From: Tunturiibacter gelidiferens
GTDB lineage: Bacteria > Acidobacteriota > Terriglobia > Terriglobales > Acidobacteriaceae
Length of the DNA: 64,000 bases
Direction of reading: 5' to 3'
NCBI RefSeq assembly: GCF_014201335.1
Contig: NZ_JACHEB010000010.1
Coordinates: 209,018 to 273,017, forward strand
This document shows, one piece after another, positions 54,386-61,750 of this stretch. Under the pieces are notes generated by a model. That model was not told the DNA's origin and searched no databases. It worked only from the letters and a program-made list of their open reading frames with translations. The first letter of the stretch is position 1. Each line of letters starts with the position of its first letter. The position numbers and the translations under genes are program-made.

Positions 54386-55630
54386 ATGTTGAAGGGCCGC
54401 GACTTTACGCAGGCCTCTCAGGTGACGTGGAACAATCAGAATTTGTTGATAGACTCCATTTCAGATACTCAGATCGTCGTCACGATTCCGGCGACAGCGC
54501 TGAGCCAGCCAGTAGCTAGCCTACTCACGGTCAGCAACGGTCCGGGAACAGGTAGTTCTAATGCGATAGGCTTTACGGTGGTTCCAAATCTGGGAGCTCA
54601 CGCGCAGATGCAAGTGCTCAACGTCTCAGGGAGCGATCTTGCCTGGGATGCCGCACGCAACCTGCTTTACGTTTCGGTTCCGACAGGCGATCCCGTATCA
54701 CCCGACACTATTGCCGTTATCGACCCGGCCGCGGCTGCTATTCAGCAGACGATTCCTGTTGCCGACCAACCGAGCGCCATTGCCCTCTCTGACGATGGAA
54801 GCTATCTCTATGCGGGCTTCTCAGGCCAAGCAATCGTTCAGCGGTATTCGTTGCCGTCTTTCTCATTAGATCTCACGATTCCAACGGGGGCTGGAGTCAC
54901 GGGCACGGTTGGCACGCAGGGTAGTTGCGCGTTTCCTGTAGCGATGAAGGTAGCTCCCGGCAGTCCTCAAACGATTGCGGTATCGGAAGGCATAACGAAC
55001 GTTGGGCCCAGCGCCTGCATTCTCGCAATTTATGACAACGCTACTGCTCGTCCGAACACGCTCTCTTACTTCACAAGCGGAGTCGAGTTCAGCAGTCTTG
55101 TATGGGGCGCGGATGCGAATACGCTTTACGGTCAAGTGCAAAATGGTATTTCGCCGCAGGAAATCTACGGCGTTATCGTTTCCCCGTCCGGCGTATCGCC
55201 TGCTAACGGCCTCAATCGGGGCGGCTTCGGGCTGCAGGTTCATTTCGATCCGGGAACCAAGCTGCTTTACAGCGACTCGGGTGTGATTACAAACCCAGTC
55301 GGGCCAGCGCAGGTCGGTCAGTTCGATTCGGGCGAGGGTACCCTGCTCGCCACGGACTCAGCATTGAAGCGAGCCTTCGTCCTCACGCCCTTGACCACGG
55401 TTCCCAACTCTGGGCATGGAGCTAACTCGTACACGCTCAATATCTATGACCTAAACACGCAGGCGCTGCTGAATACGATCACCATTCCGGACGTGCTCGG
55501 GGCTCCGTGGCGCATGGTTCGCTGGGGAACGAACGGGCTAGCCTTCGTGACTTCGAACTGGCCGAGTGAAGGCACCACAGTAGGCGCCCTGTATATCCTT
55601 CAGGGAAGCGACATCTCTGGGGCGCCATAG
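54386..55630 (+). CDS. 5'-truncated TIG/YncE-like beta-propeller protein (probable pseudogene)
   Basis: The open frame (to 54239) continues into the relaxase antisense, but similarity to a secreted protein begins only near ATG 54386 (414 residues). Residues ~1-70 are the later part of an IPT/TIG domain (LKGRDFTQASQVTWNN; TVSNGPGTGSSNAIGFTVV). The rest is a YncE-like seven-bladed propeller with YVSVPTG, AVIDPAAAAIQQTIPVADQPSAIALSDDGSYLYAG and similar blades. There is no signal peptide and the TIG start is missing. The gene looks cut by the same junction that cut the relaxase. Related acidobacterial proteins are cell-surface adhesion-like. Confidence 0.75.
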   Translation: MLKGRDFTQASQVTWNNQNLLIDSISDTQIVVTIPATALSQPVASLLTVSNGPGTGSSNAIGFTVVPNLGAHAQMQVLNVSGSDLAWDAARNLLYVSVPTGDPVSPDTIAVIDPAAAAIQQTIPVADQPSAIALSDDGSYLYAGFSGQAIVQRYSLPSFSLDLTIPTGAGVTGTVGTQGSCAFPVAMKVAPGSPQTIAVSEGITNVGPSACILAIYDNATARPNTLSYFTSGVEFSSLVWGADANTLYGQVQNGISPQEIYGVIVSPSGVSPANGLNRGGFGLQVHFDPGTKLLYSDSGVITNPVGPAQVGQFDSGEGTLLATDSALKRAFVLTPLTTVPNSGHGANSYTLNIYDLNTQALLNTITIPDVLGAPWRMVRWGTNGLAFVTSNWPSEGTTVGALYILQGSDISGAP

Positions 55631-55980
55631 GCGAGATGCTGTCGACGAGAGGCGCACTTAGGCGTTGCCTTAGAGGAAAGATCATGGTGATGAATCCGAA
55701 CAGACGATGATGAAGCACCCAAAGCAATCAGCAACTGATATTTCACGCAAAGTCGGATTTTCGGTAACTTCGATCTCGTCATCTCCGAAAACCCGTTTCT
55801 CGGGAACTTTTGAAGCCCAGTTCGGATCGTCGGAGATTGTTTCCGAGTTGCCGACAACCCATGAAGTGCATCCTAACTAATCGTCGACGATAAGCCTGTG
55901 GCATCCAGCGCTGGCGACCAGGCGCCCTTGATGACAAGCCACAGCATGAACGCCACCTCTCCGAAGGAGGCGGGTTGAGC

Positions 55981-56121
55981 TTAGGTAAACACCTTGTCGT
56001 GGTACTGCGGCAACAGTATGCCCGTAAGGCTCAGAATCAACCACGCCAAGCCATCGATGGCGAGCCAGACGCCCAGAAAGCGCGGCAGAAATCGCGACCA
56101 GTACACGAGCAGTGCGAGCGG
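55981..56121 (-). pseudogene. DUF4386-like C-terminal remnant
   Basis: Minus-strand reading gives ~46 residues ending in a stop at 55981: LVYWSRFLPRFLGVW, LAIDGLAWLILSLTG and ILLPQYHDKVFT. This matches the last membrane helices of DUF4386 proteins (RSxFLPRxLGxxL...P.Y). Upstream residues lose similarity near 56125 and no start is present. The 540-bp stretch 55631-56173 otherwise holds nothing I can assign. A short hydrophobic fragment such as this is a decayed gene rather than a real one. Confidence 0.55.
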
Positions 56122-56173
56122 TAAATATCCCGATCTTTGACAGCGACTTGATATATGTCCACCTTAAGATTGC

Positions 56174-58123
56174 TCAAGAGTGCGATAGGAGATCAATCGT
56201 TAAGACGGTGATGTCATCCGTCTGGCCGAAGCGTCGAGCCGCATCCGCAATGAATTCTGCACCTTGAATTGCTAGGATCTGGGTGCGTTCGAAGCCGAAA
56301 AGTTCCCGTTTCCTGGTTGCCTCCGGCACACCATCGGTCAGCATAGTGAGCCGATCTCCCAAAGTCAGGATCATTAGTTGCTCGTGGAAGAGACCGACTT
56401 CGAGCAAGCCTAGAGGAAGGTTGGCTTCAGTTTCCACTTCTACGCCATTGAGGTATGGAGACAAATGACCCGCATTGGAGATGGTAAGCCTGTTGCCCGG
56501 CGCGATTCGCAGGATGATGCATGTCGTGAAGCCAGTACCGCGGCCGTAGAGACAGCGGTTCAGGCCAGCGAGTAGAAGTGCCGGTGAGTCGATGGTTTCC
56601 GCAAGCGTGCGAAGGGATCCTACGATGAGAGAGACGGTCATGGCGGCTCCGAGGCCTTTCCCGGATACATCACCGAGGACGATAAGAGTCTCCCCGAGGG
56701 GCAGCGGAAGAATCTGGAAGAAGTCTCCGCCGACCTCCTGTGCGGGATGATAGGCGGTCATGACTTGCATACCGGGGATGTTGGGAATATTGTCCGGGAT
56801 CAGGACATGCTGCAGGGAGCGGGCGGCTTCGAGTTCGGATGCGGTGCGGTCGTGCTCGCGGCTGGTCCGGCTGAAACGGTTGAGCAGAATTGCGAGCATG
56901 GCAAGAAGGAAGAGAACTTCAACCAAGTGGGAGGAGGCGATCTCTACGGGCCTCTTAACGATGTCAAAGGGGTAGGGCAACTCTTTCACATCGAGCGTAC
57001 TTAGAACGTTGGCAAGGGTTATGAGGAACTCGTTCCCAATGGATAACAGGAGGGGAAGGATGAGGAGCCTGGCGTCGGGGAGGCGCTCTCTAAGCCGTTC
57101 ACTCAAAAGCAAAAGGATCCAAGCAAAAGATAGAAGGTCCAGCAGGAAACTGCTTGCAATGATTTGAGGGGTGGTGATGTGCCCGGTGAAGAGAGCCCAA
57201 GTGATGCAATATGTGAGGCACTGCGCTGCAACCGCACTCCAGAAGAGCAGATTCGTCCGGCCCTTAAGGAGGCTGCGATAGAAGAAGAGAGAGGCGACGG
57301 AGAAGAAGCAGCCGATGGCACCGCCGATTCCATCCCAGAGGTGAATGCGGTGGGTGTTGTTACTTTCGTAGAAAGAGATGAGATATCCGAGTCCGTTCGA
57401 CAAGCTCATCAAACTGAACCAGAGGTACTCACGCTCGGAGCGACGCAAGAGGTACAAGGCGAAGGCGACGGTCCCCGCCAGGAACTCCAGCACGGCTATA
57501 TCGAGGTCCATGCTGGAGCTCCACGTGCGCTCAGAGGCGCGGGACTTGGCCATTGGGGCGATTCGGCTCAAGCTGCCGTATTCACCTTCACCATTAGGGC
57601 CACCACCGACGTAAGCTGCCCAGATAGGGTTGTGCCAGACGCGCACCGCGATGGTCACTGTGTGGGGGGCCGGTCGATCGGCAGCTGACAGAGCAACGAC
57701 AGTAGGTTGGGTGCGGTAGGTAGACGCTTTGGGTGGCATGCGGCCGACGGTCGTTAGCAGCGCGCCGTCTGCAAATACCTGGTAGCAGGTGTTGATCCGC
57801 GGGAGGTAGAGAGCGATCGGCTCGTTGCCGGCAGGGAGGATTATGCGAAAGCGGTACCAGGCAAGGCCGCTCATCCCTTTGTAGCCTTGACTCGACCAGC
57901 TTTTGGTGGAGTCGAGGAGAATCCAGGCGGAGTCATCGAATGTGGGTTCGGCGAAGTTGGGGTTGTCGCCGGGTTGGAATCGCCATTTGCCAGCGAGGGA
58001 GATAATCTCTTCGCGGTTGTTGGTCACCGAGAAGAGGGCGTTAGAGGATGCTGGTGAAGTCTGCTCCTCTGGAAGGGAGGCGACCGTCCACGCCAGAACA
58101 AACAGGATCAGAATGAGTCGCAT
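56174..58123 (-). CDS. Membrane PP2C/SpoIIE-type serine phosphatase with 7TM sensor
   Basis: 649 residues. Signal peptide, then a jelly-roll extracytoplasmic domain (about 40-185) with GKWRFQPGD and FDDSAWILLD, as in sugar-binding and 7TMR-DISM sensors. Seven membrane helices (about 205-400) follow, then a short coiled linker (ASELEAARSLQHVLIP) and a SpoIIE phosphatase domain (about 430-645): PAQEVGGDFFQ, VLGDVSGKGLGAAM, ISNAGHLSPY and MLTDGVPEA. The metal aspartates are present. Such proteins dephosphorylate STAS antagonists and activate sigma factors in response to an outside signal. The STAS/RsbW pair at 27.3 kb is a possible partner. Confidence 0.88.
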   Translation of the reverse strand: MRLILILFVLAWTVASLPEEQTSPASSNALFSVTNNREEIISLAGKWRFQPGDNPNFAEPTFDDSAWILLDSTKSWSSQGYKGMSGLAWYRFRIILPAGNEPIALYLPRINTCYQVFADGALLTTVGRMPPKASTYRTQPTVVALSAADRPAPHTVTIAVRVWHNPIWAAYVGGGPNGEGEYGSLSRIAPMAKSRASERTWSSSMDLDIAVLEFLAGTVAFALYLLRRSEREYLWFSLMSLSNGLGYLISFYESNNTHRIHLWDGIGGAIGCFFSVASLFFYRSLLKGRTNLLFWSAVAAQCLTYCITWALFTGHITTPQIIASSFLLDLLSFAWILLLLSERLRERLPDARLLILPLLLSIGNEFLITLANVLSTLDVKELPYPFDIVKRPVEIASSHLVEVLFLLAMLAILLNRFSRTSREHDRTASELEAARSLQHVLIPDNIPNIPGMQVMTAYHPAQEVGGDFFQILPLPLGETLIVLGDVSGKGLGAAMTVSLIVGSLRTLAETIDSPALLLAGLNRCLYGRGTGFTTCIILRIAPGNRLTISNAGHLSPYLNGVEVETEANLPLGLLEVGLFHEQLMILTLGDRLTMLTDGVPEATRKRELFGFERTQILAIQGAEFIADAARRFGQTDDITVLTIDLLSHS

Positions 58124-58483
58124 GAGCCACGATTATGCACCTGAATGTGGTAGTCGAGAAGAAGGAATAGTGAGCTGGTTCTTTCCATAAGGCTTCGTCG
58201 GGAGCGCAAAACGGTGGGGCGAATACTTTGCAACGTTTCCGTCACCCACAATAACTCCGGTTGGCAAGGGTCGTTTCCTATAACACCGTTTTTCGGCAGC
58301 TGCCAAAGTCACTTGTTCGAGATGCCGACTATTCGGCCACTTGCCGGGCCCTTATCAAAATCATCGGGCTGACCTTTCCCTCTTCCAGACATGGCGTTTT
58401 ACGCCGACAGGTCAACAAACCCGATCTTTTTCGCGTATGGATAGTCGGAAGGCCCGTTTCGAGTCTGTGTCGCTCGAAATTGC
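58124..58483. other. Intergenic region, nothing recognised
   Basis: This 360-bp stretch separates the SpoIIE phosphatase start from the 3' end of the winged-helix regulator. It must contain the promoter of the phosphatase gene on the minus strand. A 117-codon plus-strand frame (58261-58614) has no recognisable domain and overlaps the next gene; I do not treat it as a gene. No hairpin with a T-tract was seen. Confidence 0.5.
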
Positions 58484-60709
58484 CTAGTGATCGGCTCTCA
58501 CAATCCAGACATTCGAATTGTCGGCAGTCTCGCCGTCAAGTGCTAGCCGGTCTCCGTTGGGAGACGGTATGGCTGCGAAGAAGTGGATATCTCTGCCGTC
58601 GATCAGCGGTGTGATTCTGCCGTTGAGGCCCGCGTTCACAAGCGTGCAAGTATTGGGTTCTCCCCAGAGCGAGCTGTGTTGAGTACATGCGCTCACCCAA
58701 AGGCTCATGCCGTCAGCTGCCCAATCCATACCGTTCAGCCCAATCCACCCCGGTAGGGAGATGCTTTTCTCCGACTCGTCCTGGAGCGAAATGATACGAA
58801 TCACAACATCGTGTAGTGGGATCGGCTTAAATCCAGCAAGATATTTTCCATCAGGGGATAAGCCCCAGTTGTCCCACAATGTGCTCTTAAATTTGCTCGA
58901 AGAGAGCTCTGTTTTGGCGCCTGTCTTCGAATCAAAGGAGAATAAGCGGAGGTCTTTCTGAGAACCGGAACTGTAGATACATACCGACGAAGGGAGTCGG
59001 GCACACTCGTGATTCCAAATTCCCGGCGCCTGGAGAAGTAGCCGGGACGTGCCCCCCGACAATGGTATTGTTCTGATTTGCACGTCTCGAGATGCTTCAG
59101 CCTGCCGGGGGTACTGGAGATAGAGCATGTCGCTTCCCTCTGGGCTGAGCCGCGGAAGTCCCAGGTCATGTTCTCCGCCCACCAATAGGACGGGGGCTAA
59201 CTGATCAATATCCTGCCTGTAAATATGCTGGCGACCGTCCCGATCGGAAGTAAAAAGAACAGCTTCGCTGTCTCGGGTCCACGAGTGTGCGTCGTCCTCC
59301 CAATTTTCCCGCGTGAGCCGCGCGGGTGCCGCCAGAAGCTTACCCTGTCGCAGTTCAGCGATATATACGTCACCTTGAGGCTCGACCCTTCTGAAGGCCA
59401 AGACTTTCCCATCGCTTGAGGCGCTCAATTCGACGAGGAAGCCGTGACCACTCGTGATTTGGGTTTTAAACCGTTTCTGATCCGTTTGAGCGTCTAGTCG
59501 TGCCAGCCAGAGGTTCATGTCTTTCTGGTTCGGAGTCTCGTCAAAACGTGAATAGACGAGTGAACTCTTCTCCGTCCAGGTGAGCCACGGTCTAACGTTC
59601 GGGTCAGAGAGCACAAGCTTGACCTTGCGGGTGGCGATGTCAATCGTCTCGATCTTCCGCTCACCACTTCCGTCCTGGTGAACGGTTGTTCTGACATAGG
59701 CAAAACGTCGGCTATCCGGCGCCCACGCCGCCGCGCTCAGGTATTCTTCTTCGGTTGCGGAAGTGGTCAGTACTTGGTGTGCCTCGGCAGTGTCCGAACG
59801 GATTGTCCATATTTCAGTGCGGCTGTCCGCAACCCTCAAAAACGCAATGAGGGCACCGTCAGGTGAAACCCTCGCGAGTTCGCCGTCCTCGACCAGTTTC
59901 CGCGGCGGTGTTGCACCGGCCAGTGATACCTTCCAGAGGCTTTGGGGGTCATTTGGCCCTCCATCCCAAGACGAGACCAGCAGGTGTGCGCTGTCAGGAA
60001 ACCAGCTTTCTACCCGAACCGGGCCCAGAGATTGCGGTAGGAAGAGATGGTTAGTCTCCCCGTCTTCCAATTGACGTACGAAGAGGCCCGTTCTGTCCGT
60101 ATAGGCGAGATACTTGGCATCTGGCGAGATGGAAGAGCTGGTAACCGGAGTCTCCTTAGAACTTGCCGTCAATCGTGACTCCGGGCCATATGTTGGAAGC
60201 TTGCTCCCCTGTCGGTGCGCAACCAGGACGAAGACGAAGGCCGCGAGCGCAAGGGCAGTGACTGCGGTGACGCCGATCGGGAGCTTGGATACTCTTCGTC
60301 TCGAACGACTCTGGTCTGTAATTTCCACGATCTCCGCTGGAGCCAACTCAAGTTGTCCGGCCTCGTCGGTCACCTTCACGGCGCACAGGAAACGGTATCC
60401 CACTGTGGGTACCGTGGCGATGTAACGCGGCTCGTGGGTGTCGTCGCGCAGCAAACGCCTCAGAGTCGCAATGCTTCTGGTAAGCGAGTTATCCGAAACT
60501 GCGCAGTCGTTCCAGACCGATTCCAGGATTTCTTCCTTGGTAACGACCCTCCCAGGATTTTGCAGGAGATATATGAGCACGCGAAATGCCTTGGGTTCTA
60601 CCGGCACAGCTTTAGTTCCTTTGATTAAAAGGAATTCGCCTTCGCGCACTTCCACGTCTTCGAATTTGAAAACAGAGGACTTATGTGCCGTCACAAATCC
60701 GTCACTCAC
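58484..60709 (-). CDS. Winged-helix (CadC-like) regulator fused to a TolB-like propeller
   Basis: 741 residues. An OmpR-type winged-helix domain (about 10-115: FEDVEVREGEFLLIKG, SLTRSIATLRRLLRD, TVGYRFLCAV) is followed by a membrane helix (GVTAVTALALAAFVFVLVA). The ~530-residue periplasmic part is a TolB/WD40-like propeller: SISPDAKYLAYTDRTG, AAWAPDSRRFAYVRT, HSWTRDSEAVLFTSDRDGRQHIYR and similar blades. The GTG start gives the winged helix directly. This membrane-bound regulator architecture is common in acidobacteria; the signal is unknown. It is divergent from the aspartyl-protease-like gene 88 bp away, a likely target. Confidence 0.9.
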   Translation of the reverse strand: MSDGFVTAHKSSVFKFEDVEVREGEFLLIKGTKAVPVEPKAFRVLIYLLQNPGRVVTKEEILESVWNDCAVSDNSLTRSIATLRRLLRDDTHEPRYIATVPTVGYRFLCAVKVTDEAGQLELAPAEIVEITDQSRSRRRVSKLPIGVTAVTALALAAFVFVLVAHRQGSKLPTYGPESRLTASSKETPVTSSSISPDAKYLAYTDRTGLFVRQLEDGETNHLFLPQSLGPVRVESWFPDSAHLLVSSWDGGPNDPQSLWKVSLAGATPPRKLVEDGELARVSPDGALIAFLRVADSRTEIWTIRSDTAEAHQVLTTSATEEEYLSAAAWAPDSRRFAYVRTTVHQDGSGERKIETIDIATRKVKLVLSDPNVRPWLTWTEKSSLVYSRFDETPNQKDMNLWLARLDAQTDQKRFKTQITSGHGFLVELSASSDGKVLAFRRVEPQGDVYIAELRQGKLLAAPARLTRENWEDDAHSWTRDSEAVLFTSDRDGRQHIYRQDIDQLAPVLLVGGEHDLGLPRLSPEGSDMLYLQYPRQAEASRDVQIRTIPLSGGTSRLLLQAPGIWNHECARLPSSVCIYSSGSQKDLRLFSFDSKTGAKTELSSSKFKSTLWDNWGLSPDGKYLAGFKPIPLHDVVIRIISLQDESEKSISLPGWIGLNGMDWAADGMSLWVSACTQHSSLWGEPNTCTLVNAGLNGRITPLIDGRDIHFFAAIPSPNGDRLALDGETADNSNVWIVRADH

Positions 60710-60797
60710 TTTCAGAAAATGGTGAGAACCCCGTCACGACCATGTCGAAAAAACAAGCGACAGTCGCACCTGGCCAACTCGGCCGTGGGGTGCGCAG

Positions 60798-61721
60798 ATG
60801 CCTTTCTCCCGTTGCTTAAGTTCACTTGTCTTAGCTGTCTCGGTTCTCCCAGCGATGGGAGCCGAGCCGCGCTGCCCGGCAAACGTGACCAGTTTACCGC
60901 TTCGACTTATTCAAAGCTCTCTGATAGTCGTCTCGGTTCAGATTAACTACTCCGGGCCATACGACTTCGTGGTCGACACCGGGGCACAGATCAGCACCGT
61001 GGAAACTTCCCTTGCCGCAGAACTGCATCTGAAGGCAGAAGGAACGACCGGCTCCGCGGGCGTCGCTACATTCTCCAGGAGCGAATTCGTTCACCTTGGG
61101 CTTCTTCGAGCTGGAGATCGTTCGGTTACGGACTCCCTGGCGGTTATCGGTGACATTGACAACCTGCGAGCTGCAGATCCGCGTATTCGGGGTATTCTGG
61201 GCGACAACTTCCTGGAACACTTCGATTTGCTGATCGACAACCGCCGTAAGCTCCTATGCCTCGATGACGGTGATTCCCTGGCGTTGTCGATCAAAAGTGC
61301 GCACATCGGTCTCGCCACTCCACTTGGTCTAGGGGACGACTTACCGTTTACGCGGCCCTTAATCATTGCCGTTCGATCATCTGGCTCTGAGACTCCTTTA
61401 ATACTTCTGAGGCTCGACTCGGGGAGTAACGCGCCTGTGCTTTACAACGCTGCAGCCGCACTCCACTCTGGTCAACGCCGCGAGCACCCTGACCCGGTTC
61501 TCACTCGAGTGGTATATGGAGGTAAACAGGGATTCCAAATACTACCGGAGATGGCGCTTCGCATTAGTCCACACGTCGTTGCCCAGGTCTCCTTCGCAGT
61601 CCCACTGAACTCATTGGGACGGGGTCCGTCAACCCGGGAAGACGGCGTTCTTCCGACTATGGTTTTTGAAAGGGTGTTTATTAGTGCTAAGGGTCAGTAC
61701 GCGACGTTGGACAGTTGGTAG
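60798..61721 (+). CDS. Secreted aspartyl-protease-like protein with two D-T/S-G motifs
   Basis: 307 residues with a signal peptide (SSLVLAVSVLPAMGAEP). The first lobe has YDFVVDTGAQISTV (DTG) and a hydrophobic GILGDNFLEHFDLLID; the second lobe has ILLRLDSGSNAPVLY (DSG). Each lobe is ~100-120 residues. A DTG and a DSG in one chain give a pseudo-dimer, as in pepsins, whereas most bacterial retropepsin-like proteins carry one motif and dimerise. It could be an active periplasmic protease or a binding protein. It is divergent from the winged-helix regulator and converges with the TonB receptor 29 bp away. Confidence 0.8.
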   Translation: MPFSRCLSSLVLAVSVLPAMGAEPRCPANVTSLPLRLIQSSLIVVSVQINYSGPYDFVVDTGAQISTVETSLAAELHLKAEGTTGSAGVATFSRSEFVHLGLLRAGDRSVTDSLAVIGDIDNLRAADPRIRGILGDNFLEHFDLLIDNRRKLLCLDDGDSLALSIKSAHIGLATPLGLGDDLPFTRPLIIAVRSSGSETPLILLRLDSGSNAPVLYNAAAALHSGQRREHPDPVLTRVVYGGKQGFQILPEMALRISPHVVAQVSFAVPLNSLGRGPSTREDGVLPTMVFERVFISAKGQYATLDSW

Positions 61722-61750
61722 CTGACTCTCAAAGAACGCACCGCTGCCCT

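Noticed and set aside
58261..58614. 117-codon plus-strand frame; its start (NTVFRQL) briefly resembles IS4 transposase N-termini
   Set aside because: Similarity ends after seven residues, no DDE motifs follow, and the frame overlaps the well-supported winged-helix regulator.
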